A stretch of DNA of 63,656 nt from Bradyrhizobium elkanii WSM2783 (lineage in GTDB: Bacteria > Pseudomonadota > Alphaproteobacteria > Rhizobiales > Xanthobacteraceae), in assembly GCF_000472865.1 (NCBI RefSeq), contig NZ_AXAP01000033.1, forward strand, positions 29,582 to 93,237, read 5' to 3'. The notes below the pieces were generated by a model. The model saw only the letters and a list, made by a program, of their open reading frames with translations. It was not told where the DNA came from and did not search any database. Position numbers and translations under genes: made by a program. Positions 42,271 to 51,799 of this stretch are shown piece by piece (position 1 is the stretch's first letter; every line of letters begins with the position of its first letter).

Positions 42271-43063
42271 GTGACGAAGGTCGGCTGTTCTGCGAGTTTC
42301 ATCTTGGCGACGCAGTTTCCTGAAGATCACCTAGTGCGCAAGATCGATGCCGCTCTCGATCTGTCTTGGCTTCGTGGCGAACTTGCACCTCATTGTTCGT
42401 TCATGGGTCGTCCTTCGATCGATCCGGAACTGATTATCCGGATGCTCGTGGTGGGATATGTCTTTGCGATCCGTTCGGAGCGGTTGATCTGTCGTGAAGT
42501 GCAGGTGAACCTTGCCTATCGTTGGCTCTGCAAGCTCGGCCTCGAGGATGCGATCCCGGATCATTCGGCGTTCTCGCGCGCCCGCAACGAGCGCTTCTGT
42601 GACGGAAATGTTTTTCGTCGCGTATTTGAGCGGTCGTCGAGACATGCATCGCGGCCAGTCTGGTTGGGGGCGAGGGGTTTTGCCGTCGATGCGAGCCTGA
42701 TCCAGGCTGACGCCAATAAGCAACGCTCGATCGCGGGTCAGGATTGGCGCAGGGATCGACGATCCGAAGAGCGCCAACCGCGCGGTGAAGGAATATCTGG
42801 CAACCCTGGATGATACGGCTTGGGGCGCCGCCAGCGACGTCGTCCCGAGGTTTGTCTCGCCATCCGATCCCGCGGCCCAGTGGACTGGGGCTCACAAGGG
42901 ATCGGCATTCTTCGCTTACTCCGACAACTATCTCACCGACGTGAAGTTCGGCGTCATCGTTGACGTCGAGGCGTCCCGCGCCATTCGTCAGGCCGAGGTC
43001 GATGCGGCGCAGACCATGATCGAGCGAACAAAGGAGTGCTTCGGTCTTAAGCCGCACCACTGA
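42271..43063 (+). pseudogene. IS1182-like transposase, truncated and frameshifted
   Basis: The first frame reads FPEDHLVRKIDAALDLSWLR, GRPSIDPELIIRMLVVGYVF, NLAYRWLCKLGLEDAIPDHS and GFAVDASLIQADANK. After a shift near 42770 it continues in another frame: KEYLATLDDTAWGAASDVVP, TGAHKGSAFFAYSDNYL and TMIERTKECFGLKP. The rest of the DDE domain is missing. The 280 bases after it hold nothing recognisable. Confidence 0.8.
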
Positions 43064-43376
43064 ACAATACTGAGATCGCGTCAACAAGCCTAGGTAATTG
43101 CATTGCTCCATCATCGGCATGTTCGGCGCACTTAGTCCGCCTAAAGTCCGCAAGATTACTTCAACCGCGACAAGTCCACGAAAGCAGATTTTCCAAGGGC
43201 TGCTACCTATACGTCGACTTCACTAGCCACCCTACAGAGCGGTCAACGTTGTCCGCGATTTCGGTTGGTGGTCAAGTTTCGTAAGTGGCGGCGAAGTCCG
43301 CACCAACCACACGCTTTCCAGCCGCCATTTGCGGCATTGAACCATGAGATCGAGTTTGAACGTCAAAGAGCCACCT

Positions 43377-43700
43377 ATGCACCAGTCCTTGCCAGTTGCC
43401 GCAATGCTCTTCGCTTTGGCCGCCGCCCCAGCCGCCGTGCTCGCTGAACCATCGATGGTCGCGTCGCCCCCAGTCTCATCTGACGCGCCTGAAAGCGTAC
43501 GTGTTCAGCCGCGAGGACACGTCTTTGCTCCAAACTCGGCGGAAGACGATGCCGTGCAGAAACAGCTGTCGATCTTTAATGCCAAACAACAACTATTGGA
43601 CGCCGAGCTTGACCGGAAACTTAACATCTGTCGCCGCTGCGGAACGTCCATTGGCCGTTCCAATAGTTCTAGCAGTCTGCTGAAAAAACCCTCACGGTAG
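43377..43700 (+). pseudogene. Small secreted protein gene cut by an IS5-type element
   Basis: The frame starts with a signal peptide (MHQSLPVAAMLFALAAAPAA then VLAEPSM). It continues with a short coiled helix (DDAVQKQLSIFNAKQQLLDA then ELDRKLNICR) typical of small rhizobial periplasmic proteins of unknown role. The insertion-sequence edge lies at 43673, so the last nine or so residues are encoded by the element. The native 3' end would lie beyond 44881. Confidence 0.55.
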
Positions 43701-44881
43701 CGAGAATTTGCTGATTCAAGTTTGTTATCGGGGATCGGGGGTGCTCGCATGCGCGGTGCATCGGTCGGACCATCCGCTGAGGAGGATTCGGGCGCTTATC
43801 CGTGATGTGCTGAGCGAGCTAAACCGTAGCTTTTGGAGCTCTATTCGAGAAGGACGCTCCTCGACCCCCGGATCAATTACTGAGCGCATTGCTGCTGCAG
43901 GTGTTTTACGGCATTCGGTCGGAACGACAGCTCATGGAGCAATTGGACTTCAATCTCTTCTACCGCTGGTTCGTGGGGTTGTCGCCGGACGATCCGCTCT
44001 GGAACCGGACCAGCTTCACCAAGAACCGTGAGCGGCTGCAGGGCGGCGACGTATTTACGAAGTTCATGACCCGACTTTTGAACCATCCTCAGGTCAAGCC
44101 GCTGTTGTCGGACGAGCATTTTTCGGTGGACGGGGCCTTGATTTGAGGCTTGGGCCTCCCCGAAGAGCTTCCGCCCCAAGGACGGCAGCGATGACGGCGA
44201 CGGCGCGAACTTCCACGGCCAGACGCGCAAGAATGACACGCATGCGAGTACGAGTGATCCCGACAGTCGGCTTTACCGCAAAGCCGCCGGACGAGAGGCA
44301 AAGCTCTGCTACATGGGCCACGCCACGATGGAGAACCGGCATGGGCTGGCTGTGGCCGGCATGGTCACGCTCGCCGGCGGCACCGCCGAGTGTCGCGCCT
44401 CGGAGAGGATGCTCAAAACCAAGGCCAGGGAGGCCGGCCACCGCATCACCGCCGGCGAGGACAAGGCCTATGACACGGCCGATCATGTGGCCAATCTTCG
44501 CGCCATCAACGTCACGCCGCACGTGACCCAGAACAATGGCATCACCAAGACCGGCAAGTGCCGCCGAAGCGCCATCGACGAACGGACCACGCGTCACCAG
44601 AGCTATGGCATGTCACAATCGCGCCGTGCGATGATCGAATGCATCTTCGGCTGTGGCAAGCAGCACGGTACGATGCGCAAAACAAAACATCGCGGCATCT
44701 GTCGCGTTGCCGCCGGGACTTCATACTTAACCTGATCGCCTACAATCTGATCCGCATTCCCAAACTCGTTGCGGCATCGCCAAGCCGTCGTTCGGACTAC
44801 CAGCAGAGCCACATATAATCGAAAACATCACCGGAATCTCTGAACCACAATGCCTCGATTTGTCGGTTTTTCAGCAGCCTG
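43673..44881 (+). mobile_element. IS5-family insertion sequence with CTAG target duplication
   Basis: Terminal inverted repeats CAGTCTGCTGAAAAAACC (left) and GGTTTTTCAGCAGCCTG (right) bound the element. CTAG occurs immediately outside both ends (43669-43672 and 44882-44885), matching the 4-bp C/T-TA-A/G target duplication of IS5 elements. Inside is one transposase with several frameshifts, so the element cannot move by itself. Confidence 0.88.
43708..44818 (+). pseudogene. IS5-family transposase, multiple frameshifts
   Basis: Successive frames give RSDHPLRRIRALIRDVLSEL, then LLLQVFYGIRSERQLMEQLD and FNLFYRWFVGLSPDDPLWNR with SDEHFSVDGALI, then MGHATMENRHGLAVAGMVTL, TAGEDKAYDTADHVANLRAI and RAMIECIFGCGKQHGTMRKT, and finally DFILNLIAYNLIRIPKLVAA. 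The DDE residues are in SVDGALI, AGEDKAYD and the RAMIECIFG region. At least three frame changes are needed. Confidence 0.88.
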
Positions 44882-45025
44882 CTAGGTGGCGACCTGAGGA
44901 TGATCTGCAACCGTTTGCCGTGCAGCCCAGCGCATCCGCAAAAACATAGCCGTCAAGCGAGCGCGGCCACGCCGCCTGAACTATTCTCTCCCCTTCGCAG
45001 CAAAGCCAAGGGCGACAGGTAACGC

Positions 45026-45700
45026 TTAGCGGTGCTGGACAGCCATGCTGGCGAGGCCGCCTCTTTTAAGAATAAAGCTTGCTATCCCATGGACGCCTTC
45101 CCCGCTTTTCAAGTTCGAAAAGATGAACGGCCGCGTCACGCGCATTCTTTGCGCATCCGCTTCCATGATTGCAAGATTTGCTCCCACCAGCGGCGCCAAG
45201 TCTATCTTGTTTATGACGAGAAGGTCGGACCGCGTTATGCCGGGCCCCCCTTTGCGGGGTATCTTTTCACCCGCCGCAACGTCAATCACGTAGATCGTCA
45301 AATCCGCAAGCTCGGGGCTGAAGGTCGCAGCAAGGTTGTCACCTCCCGACTCAATGAAACAAAGTTCAGCCTGCGCGAATTTCTGGTTCATGTCTGCGAT
45401 CGCAGCAAGGTTCATGGAAGCATCCTCCCGAATTGCGGTATGCGGACAGCCGCCTGTCTCCACTCCCATGATGCGTTCTGCCGGCAGCGCTCCCGCGCGA
45501 GTGAGGATCAGCTGATCCTCCTTGGTATAAATGTCATTCGTGATCACGTAGATATCGTAGTCGCTACGGAGCCGCTTGCAGAGCGCCTCAACGAGCGCAG
45601 TCTTTCCTGAGCCAACGGGCCCTCCGATTCCAACGCGGAACGGACCATGATGACTTGCGCTGATGGCGAGCTGGGGATCCCTCCTAACAATTGCACTCAT
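45026..45700 (-). CDS. ureG: Urease accessory GTPase UreG
   Basis: The 224-residue protein has the SIMIBI GTPase motifs: Walker A GIGGPVGSGKTALVEALCKR, then VITNDIYTKEDQLILTRAG, the metal-binding VETGGCPHTAIREDAS with the Cys-Pro-His motif, and the base-recognition NKID in LLVINKIDLAPLVG. UreG uses GTP to load nickel into urease. It has no His-rich N-terminus. Its start overlaps the ureF stop by four bases, so it is the last gene of the cluster. Confidence 0.97.
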   Translation of the reverse strand: MSAIVRRDPQLAISASHHGPFRVGIGGPVGSGKTALVEALCKRLRSDYDIYVITNDIYTKEDQLILTRAGALPAERIMGVETGGCPHTAIREDASMNLAAIADMNQKFAQAELCFIESGGDNLAATFSPELADLTIYVIDVAAGEKIPRKGGPGITRSDLLVINKIDLAPLVGANLAIMEADAQRMRVTRPFIFSNLKSGEGVHGIASFILKRGGLASMAVQHR

Positions 45701-46425
45701 GACCGAAACAACCTCGTGTATTGAGTTTCATGCGCTATGGATGCTAAATCGACCATGAATGCTGCAGACCCGAGATCGTCGATCGTAGCGACGCAAGCTT
45801 GGGCGCTCGCAGACAAAACGGCGCGCTCGAGCGCTGCAATCGCAAGCTGCCCGTCGGTCTGGCCGAGGGGGACTAGCCTGACGCCAGAAGTTACTAGGTT
45901 TGCGACGTAGCTATGGAGAAAGGCAGGCAGCGCGAGGTCCGCCGCAATACCTTCCATTGCCGAGCGAGCTCCAAGAACGACAGCCAAAACAGGCTGAACT
46001 TGGCGTTCGCGACATAGGCGCGAAAGCAGGTCGAGGATGCCATGGGGCCACACCTGGCGCAGGGTTGCCAGGCACGCCGCCGCCTGCTGCGACGATTCGA
46101 GCGCCAGTTCCGATGTCCCCCGGAAGGCAGAAGCCAATTCCGCGATGACGGCAAGCCTGGCCTTGTCATCATTGACGGCGCAGCGAAACGCTTCGGAGAA
46201 GAAGATCGCTTCGTTCCTCCCCGAACCGTAGCAAAGATCTGCCGCCAGCCAATTAACGAGACTGTCGCGGTCGTCTATGTGCCCGACTTCGACGGCCCAC
46301 TCGAGTCCATGCGAGTAACTATAGGCTCCGTTGGGAAATGCCGGCGAAAGCCAGCTCTGCAGCCTCAAGATTGCAAGCGGTGAAGACGCGAGGTTTTCAT
46401 TATTCATGATAAATATTGCCGCCAT
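45697..46425 (-). CDS. ureF: Urease accessory protein UreF
   Basis: The start at 46425 (MAAIFIMNNENL) or 46407 (MNNENL) is preferred, since the upstream frame overlaps the end of ureC. The product of about 240 residues has the UreF pattern LRLQSWLSPAFPNGAYSYSH, GLEWAVEVGHIDDRDSLVNW and SGRNEAIFFSEAFRCA. UreF bridges UreD and UreG on apo-urease. No ureE lies between ureC and this gene, in contrast to many proteobacterial clusters. Confidence 0.95.
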   Translation of the reverse strand: MAAIFIMNNENLASSPLAILRLQSWLSPAFPNGAYSYSHGLEWAVEVGHIDDRDSLVNWLAADLCYGSGRNEAIFFSEAFRCAVNDDKARLAVIAELASAFRGTSELALESSQQAAACLATLRQVWPHGILDLLSRLCRERQVQPVLAVVLGARSAMEGIAADLALPAFLHSYVANLVTSGVRLVPLGQTDGQLAIAALERAVLSASAQACVATIDDLGSAAFMVDLASIAHETQYTRLFRS

Positions 46426-46453
46426 GGTTCTCACATTGAGGGCGCACGGCATA

Positions 46454-48163
46454 TCAATACATGAAGTAGCGTTGGGCCATTGGCAGCACCTTTGCGGGCT
46501 CGCAAGTGAGAAGGCGGCCATCCGCGTGCACTTCATAGGTTTCCGGATCGACTTCGATGCGCGGGGTCGCGCTGTTTAACTTCATGGAACGCTTTCCGAT
46601 TTTCCGGGTGTTTGAGACTGGAAGAAGCCTTTTCGCAAGTCCGAGCATCTTCGTTTTCTCCAGCGATGCCCGACTGACGAACGTAACCGAACTCCTGGTC
46701 AAGGAGCGTCCAAAGGCGCCGAACATTGGCCGGTAGTACTCGGGCTGCGGACTTGGAATCGAAGCGTTAGGATCTCCTATGATTGCTGCAGCGATTGTTC
46801 CGCACTTGAGAACCATGTCGGGCTTGACGCCGAAGAAGGCCGGATCCCAGATGCAGAGATCGGCAAGCTTTCCGATCTCGATTGAGCCGACGTATGCGGA
46901 AATGCCCTGCGCTATAGCGGGATTGATCGTGTATTTCGCGATGTAGCGTCGCGCCCTGAGATTATCGTTATCGCCCGTTTCTCCGGACAGCGGTCCGAAC
47001 TGCATTTTCATCTTGTCGGCTGTCTGCCACGTACGGATAATCACTTCGCCGACGCGGCCCATGGCCTGACTGTCCGACGATACAATCGATAACGCGCCGA
47101 GATCCTGCAAAATGTCTTCTGCCGCTATGGTTTCCTTGCGGATGCGGCTGTCAGCGAAGGCGACGTCTTCGGCAATACGACGGTCGAGATGATGGGTGAC
47201 CATCAGCATATCAAAGGCTTCATCCAGAGTATCCACCGTGTAGGGCCGCGTCGGATTGGTCGAAGCCGGAATAATATTCTCTTCACCGCACACCTTGATG
47301 ATATCAGGCGCATGTCCGCCGCCGGCACCCTCGGTATGAAAAGTATGGATGGTTCTGCCCTTGATGGCGGCAATGGTATCTTCGACGAAGCCACTTTCGT
47401 TCAGAGAGTCGGTATGGATCAGAACTTGCACGTCCATGTCGTCTGCGACAGAAAGGCAACAATCGATGGCTGCCGGTGTCGCGCCCCAGTCTTCGTGCAG
47501 CTTGAGGCCGCATACTCCGGCCTCGATCTGCTCAACGAGGCCGGCGGCCAGGCTTGCATTCCCCTTGCCGAAAAAACCGAGATTCATCGGGAAGGCATCG
47601 GCTGCCTCCAGCATCCGTTGAATATGCCAAGGTCCCGGCGTGCAGGTCGTGGCGGTCGTTCCGGCCGCCGGCCCGGTCCCTCCGCCCATCATCGTGGTGA
47701 GCCCCGAGTAGAGCGCTTCCTCGATCTGCTGCGGGCAGATGTAGTGCACATGCGTGTCGATACCGCCCGCGGTGATGATCTTGCCTTCCCCAGCGATAAT
47801 CTCGGTCCCCGGTCCGATGATGATGCCGATGTTCGGCTGTACATCGGGGTTGCCCGCCTTGCCGATAGCGGCAATGAGCCCGTCCTTAATGGCGATATCG
47901 GCTTTCGCAATTCCCCAATGATCAAGGATCAGCGCGTTGGTGATAACGGTGTCAACGGCTCCCTGGCTGCGCGTACGCTGCGACTGGCCCATGCCGTCCC
48001 GGATGACTTTCCCGCCACCGAATTTCACTTCCTCACCGTAGGTGGTGAAGTCATTCTCCACCTCGATGATCAGGTCGGTATCCGCAAGTCGCACCTTGTC
48101 ACCGACTGTCGGTCCAAACATCTGCGCGTAGGCGGCACGGCTCATTGCGTGGGGCATTTCCAT
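46454..48163 (-). CDS. ureC: Urease alpha subunit UreC
   Basis: The 569-residue protein is full length. The nickel ligands are in GGIDTHVHYICP (H138, H140), the carbamylated Lys in VCGLKLHEDWG (K221, with H223), H250 in LIHTDSL, H276 in FHTEGAGGGHAPD, and D364 in SSDSQAMGRVGE. The flap His is kept (H324), but the flap Cys next to it (Cys319 in Klebsiella, M-V-C-H-H-L) is Thr323 here (MLMVTHHLDRRI). It hydrolyses urea to ammonia and carbamate. It lies between ureB and ureF and starts 35 bases after ureB. Confidence 0.97.
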   Translation of the reverse strand: MEMPHAMSRAAYAQMFGPTVGDKVRLADTDLIIEVENDFTTYGEEVKFGGGKVIRDGMGQSQRTRSQGAVDTVITNALILDHWGIAKADIAIKDGLIAAIGKAGNPDVQPNIGIIIGPGTEIIAGEGKIITAGGIDTHVHYICPQQIEEALYSGLTTMMGGGTGPAAGTTATTCTPGPWHIQRMLEAADAFPMNLGFFGKGNASLAAGLVEQIEAGVCGLKLHEDWGATPAAIDCCLSVADDMDVQVLIHTDSLNESGFVEDTIAAIKGRTIHTFHTEGAGGGHAPDIIKVCGEENIIPASTNPTRPYTVDTLDEAFDMLMVTHHLDRRIAEDVAFADSRIRKETIAAEDILQDLGALSIVSSDSQAMGRVGEVIIRTWQTADKMKMQFGPLSGETGDNDNLRARRYIAKYTINPAIAQGISAYVGSIEIGKLADLCIWDPAFFGVKPDMVLKCGTIAAAIIGDPNASIPSPQPEYYRPMFGAFGRSLTRSSVTFVSRASLEKTKMLGLAKRLLPVSNTRKIGKRSMKLNSATPRIEVDPETYEVHADGRLLTCEPAKVLPMAQRYFMY

Positions 48164-48198
48164 TTACCTCAGTGACCACGAAGCGATGCGGCGCTACG

Positions 48199-48510
48199 CT
48201 ACCGTGGCAGGGCTCCCATGACCGCCTGATTGAAACCACAGACCACCCGGGTACCGCCGTAGGGGATCAGCGAGACTTCACGGGATTGCCCAGGCTCAAA
48301 ACGCACGGCGGTCCCTGCCGGAATGTCCAGGCGATAGCCGAGCGCAGCATTCCGATCAAAATCGAGAGCCGCATTGGTCTCCGCGAAATGATAATGACTG
48401 CCGACCTGAATAGGCCTGTCGCCCGTGTTGGCAACTTTAACGGAGATGGCTGCCCTGTCCGGGTTCAGGACAATCTCACCGGATACGGGGAAAATCTCGC
48501 CGGGAATCAT
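48199..48510 (-). CDS. ureB: Urease beta subunit UreB
   Basis: The 103-residue protein has the UreB hallmark segments MIPGEIFPVSGEIVLNPDRA, VANTGDRPIQVGSHYHFAET and NAALDFDRNAALGYRLDIPA, then GTAVRFEPGQSREVSLIPYG. It forms the structural beta chain of the heterotrimeric bacterial urease. It follows the hupE/ureJ gene with a one-base gap and precedes ureC. Confidence 0.97.
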   Translation of the reverse strand: MIPGEIFPVSGEIVLNPDRAAISVKVANTGDRPIQVGSHYHFAETNAALDFDRNAALGYRLDIPAGTAVRFEPGQSREVSLIPYGGTRVVCGFNQAVMGALPR

Positions 48511-48511
48511 G

Positions 48512-49088
48512 TCAGCCTCCGATCACAGACAACCCGATCAACGCCGCGAACGCGCCGGTCGCGCGCAATGCGATCTTTCCGATCATGCCTCTCGAACAAA
48601 GGCCAGCTCCGACGCCCGCTGCATGGAGCGCGGCAGTGGCAAATGTGAAACCGGCAGCATAGGGAACGAGACTGGCCGCCGCGATCTCTGTTCCGTGAGC
48701 GTGGCCGTGAAAAAATGCAAAAAGCCCCGACGACCGCTGCACCCATCCAGACGGGCGCACTCACCCCGAACGCCAGGAGCAGCCCCAAAACGACAATTGA
48801 CGCGCAGATCGCCGGCTCGACGAACGAGAGCTGCAAGCCGAGAGTTGCCGCCGCAAAGCCTCCAAGCATGGCTGCCGTGAAGGTCGCTGGCCAAGCCCAG
48901 ATGGCGCGGCCACCGGTGAGCACACTCCAGAGACCAACCACCGTCATTGCAAGAATGTGATCTGCTCCAGTTAAGGGATGGGCAATTCCGGCAGTGAACG
49001 ACTGGATCCGCCCCACGCCGGCATGAGCGACTGCCGGCGAGACGAACGTTTCGACAAACACCATGCCGAACACGAACAGTTGCATCAT
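48512..49088 (-). pseudogene. HupE/UreJ-type nickel permease, frameshifted in a T run
   Basis: The first frame gives a signal-like start (LFVFGMVFVETFVSPAVAHA), GIAHPLTGADHILAMTVVGL with the His/Asp metal-binding motif, and several membrane segments up to VWMGAAVVGAF. One extra T in TTTTT (near 48716-48720) shifts the frame. In the other frame the sequence continues as FFHGHAHGTEIAAASLVPYA, AGFTFATAALHAAGVGAGL and AFAALIGLSVIGG, with the second His motif. The intact form would be about 192 residues, six membrane helices. This could be a sequencing error. Confidence 0.88.
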
Positions 49089-49094
49089 AAGCTC

Positions 49095-49397
49095 CTAACG
49101 AATTGGGTTATGAACCGGTACGAGCTTGGTTCCGTCTGGGAACGTCGCTTCCACTTGCATTTCATGAATCATCTCGGGAATGCCTTCCATGACTTGATCC
49201 TGGGTCAAGACCGTACCGCTTGCGGACATGAGCTCGGCGACAGACTTTCCATCGCGGGCTCCCTCCATGATGAAGTCTGCGATTACGGCGATGCTTTCCG
49301 GATAATTAAGCTTGACGCCTCTCGCGAGCCGCCTTCGCGCGACCAGCGCGGCCAGGGCGATCATCAGCTTGTCCTTTTCCCGTGGCGTGAGATTCAA
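49095..49397 (-). CDS. ureA: Urease gamma subunit UreA
   Basis: The 100-residue protein is the standard UreA: MNLTPREKDKLMIALAALVA, ARRRLARGVKLNYPESIAVI, ADFIMEGARDGKSVAELMSA and EGIPEMIHEMQVEATFPDGT. It is the gamma chain that packs on UreB and UreC. It follows ureD by 25 bases and precedes hupE by six. Confidence 0.97.
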   Translation of the reverse strand: MNLTPREKDKLMIALAALVARRRLARGVKLNYPESIAVIADFIMEGARDGKSVAELMSASGTVLTQDQVMEGIPEMIHEMQVEATFPDGTKLVPVHNPIR

Positions 49398-49422
49398 GAT
49401 GACCTCCGTTCCATGACGACCG

Positions 49423-50334
49423 TCAGCATGACCACATCTTCGGCACTCCGAAGGGACCCGGCCCCAGCTCGTGCCTGAATTGTTCGAGCAAGCTACGGAG
49501 CCCGCGCCTTAGGTCAGCGCTCGCCTCTGCGGCAAAGCGCACGATGACGAGCGCGCCGACAGACGTCGCGGCGCACTGGCATGCGAGGGTCGCAGCAATT
49601 TCGCGCAGAACTTGCAGCCGCCTATCGAGAGCAGGCCCGAAATAGATCATCGTCCCAACGGCTTTGCAGTTCGCAAGCAAAGCCCTTCTGTGCAGCTGCG
49701 CAAACACATCGTCGGCGACATGAAAGCCGTCCGCCCAGATGAGCCGGCCATCTCTTCTGACCCGCCAGCTATCCGCTACGTACCCGCTGACTACATCCTC
49801 TCCATGAGCGGCGCGGCCAAGCACGAGCCACTCGAGCGCAATCAGCTCGGCTCCGGAACAAAGCTCAACTTCCGTCTTCCGGCGAATCCTCGCCTGATCG
49901 AAAATGATTGTCTCCTGAGGAAGCCATGCGAGTTTCGCGGCATCGTACGCCTTCAATTTCGTCGCAACACATGCAGGTTGGTCCAGGGCCCTATAAACCT
50001 TTTCGGCGGCTTGCGACGTTACGGCGACAGACGCGTCGGCGAGCGCGATCACCTCGAGTTCGATTTGATCTCCGCCGGCGATCCCGCCTGCAGAATTTAT
50101 GATGACTGCCTCCTTCACCGCACCATCGCCGATCATCGGGAACATTACGCGAGTTGGAAACTTCTGATAAACGTCCGCGATGCGCGTGCCATTCCTGGAG
50201 CCGCTCAGGACAATTCGTCCGCCTCCCTTGGCGCGCTGCAGATCGGTATCGCGGGGACTTTGCCGAGACCCGGTCGACGAGCGGGGAACGTTCGTATGCT
50301 CTCCGGGATGGTGCTGGTGGGTTGCTTCAAACAT
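49423..50334 (-). CDS. ureD: Urease accessory protein UreD
   Basis: The start at 50334 (MFEATHQHHPGE) is preferred; the frame is open upstream to 50412, but that part is not family-like. The product of about 303 residues shows GGRIVLSGSRNGTRIADVYQ, KFPTRVMFPMIGDG, INSAGGIAGGDQIELEVIAL and VTSQAAEKVYRAL, as in UreD/UreH. It is the scaffold on which UreF and UreG assemble for nickel insertion. It is the first gene of the urease cluster and follows the beta-propeller gene on the same strand. Confidence 0.93.
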   Translation of the reverse strand: MFEATHQHHPGEHTNVPRSSTGSRQSPRDTDLQRAKGGGRIVLSGSRNGTRIADVYQKFPTRVMFPMIGDGAVKEAVIINSAGGIAGGDQIELEVIALADASVAVTSQAAEKVYRALDQPACVATKLKAYDAAKLAWLPQETIIFDQARIRRKTEVELCSGAELIALEWLVLGRAAHGEDVVSGYVADSWRVRRDGRLIWADGFHVADDVFAQLHRRALLANCKAVGTMIYFGPALDRRLQVLREIAATLACQCAATSVGALVIVRFAAEASADLRRGLRSLLEQFRHELGPGPFGVPKMWSC

Positions 50335-50456
50335 CGCGTCGATAAACTCTTGAGAGGGAGAGCGCGTTACTGAGGTCGTTTGACGCTGGCAAAACGAGGG
50401 TGGGCGTGACAATTGGCTAAGCCGGTCACGCCCGAACCCGTGTTGTGAGAGTAGAA

Positions 50457-51731
50457 TCAGAATCCCGCCAGCCCTTGCGGACTGTTGTAGGGAATCTTGG
50501 CGCTGGTGATCTCCGTAAGCGAACCGTCCGACTGAGTAGCGTAGCCAACCAGCTTCGAGGCATTTCCGTAGATCTGATAGAGATACGCGCCGTCCGACGT
50601 GATCCAGCTATCGCTGGGGCCGCTGGTCACCGTTCCGTTCAGCCCCCTGGCTGTGCCGTCCCCCGGAATCCTCGGGCAGGCGGGATCGCGCGCGATTTCC
50701 AGGCCGCGGCCATTGATGTGGTAGCTGCAGATGTTGCTGTAGCCGAAGTTCGTCGCGTACAGCATTCGATCATCCGGGGAGACCGCCAGCCAGCACAGCT
50801 CGGACGGCACGCCTGCGCTCGTGTCGATCTTTACGAGCGGGCCGATGTTGACCGTGCCGTCTTTCTCGATGGTGCCCATGGAGCATCCGTCACCGACGGC
50901 GTATCCGATGACGAAGGTATCCGGCCGTTCGTGCAGGAAGGCGATGTAGAACGGAGAGCCGCCTCTCGCGTCATAGAACCTGGCCGTGCCGAGCGAGCCA
51001 TCCTTTTGCAGGGGGAATGCGGCGAGGCCGTCGGGATCTGGAGCATTCGATGCGATTGAGTGCAACGCGCCGCCAGCCCGCTGGACCCAGAGAATAGGCG
51101 AGCCATCTGGATAAAAGCCTGTGAGCGCGATTGGCTCGTCGAAAGTGGTGCCGACAAGAACGAGCTCCTCGTTGGGCGAGACTACGACCATGGTGGCTAC
51201 GCGGTTCCTCTTGCTATACGTATTGACCGTGTACCGTTCCGGGCGCGCCGTGAGCTTGCCTTCGGCGTCAACAGACATCAGCCGGAGGTGATCGGCGCCG
51301 AACGAGTGCAATACGAAGAGCGTTCGAGTAGAAGGAGCAAATGCAAGCGATTTGGCAGTGCCGCTCCTTCCTTCCACAGGGTTACCCGTCGGCTTGACGT
51401 CCAGCAGCGTAAGCCGGCCGTCCTCGCTCACACGGAAGCTCGAAACGGAGTTGTCTCCACCATTCGTCGTGAACAGAAAGCGGCGATCCGGTGTGAGCAT
51501 GACGCTTCCCGCGCCCTCATAAGAGTTGGGTGCGCTTTCTTGGCCGCTGATCGGTTTGAATTCGCCTGAGCCCGCACCACGCGTGCCGATCCGCTCCACC
51601 TCGGTAAGCGCACCACTCGCGCTCCGCTCGTAGTGGATAATTGCATTCTCGATTTCGTTCGTTTGGATGTAAAGATGGCCCCCCGGTCCTTTCGACATGG
51701 ACATCTCTTTCATATTTGCTTCTTTCGCCAT
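50457..51731 (-). CDS. Beta-propeller protein without export signal (paralogue of 35045-36427)
   Basis: The 424-residue protein matches the exported propeller at 35045-36427 along its whole length, with shared segments such as FKPISGQESAPN, FLFTTNGGDNSVSSFRVSED, WVQRAGGALHSIASNAPDPD and PDTFVIGYAVGDGCSM. It lacks the Tat signal; the N-terminus is MAKEANMKEMSMSKGPGGHL, so it is probably cytoplasmic unless another start is used. It lies between the P460 genes and ureD on the same strand. A lactonase-type function is possible but unproven. Confidence 0.9.
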   Translation of the reverse strand: MAKEANMKEMSMSKGPGGHLYIQTNEIENAIIHYERSASGALTEVERIGTRGAGSGEFKPISGQESAPNSYEGAGSVMLTPDRRFLFTTNGGDNSVSSFRVSEDGRLTLLDVKPTGNPVEGRSGTAKSLAFAPSTRTLFVLHSFGADHLRLMSVDAEGKLTARPERYTVNTYSKRNRVATMVVVSPNEELVLVGTTFDEPIALTGFYPDGSPILWVQRAGGALHSIASNAPDPDGLAAFPLQKDGSLGTARFYDARGGSPFYIAFLHERPDTFVIGYAVGDGCSMGTIEKDGTVNIGPLVKIDTSAGVPSELCWLAVSPDDRMLYATNFGYSNICSYHINGRGLEIARDPACPRIPGDGTARGLNGTVTSGPSDSWITSDGAYLYQIYGNASKLVGYATQSDGSLTEITSAKIPYNSPQGLAGF

Positions 51732-51799
51732 TCGTCGCTCCTCTTGGTTGGCTTGAAAACACGTTAGGTTGAACTGACCTTCGATGAACTGCGCTGCCG

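Noticed and set aside
47189..48175. 328-codon plus-strand frame opposite ureC
   Set aside because: It is antisense to a full-length, highly conserved urease subunit and its product is Arg/Asp-rich without motifs.
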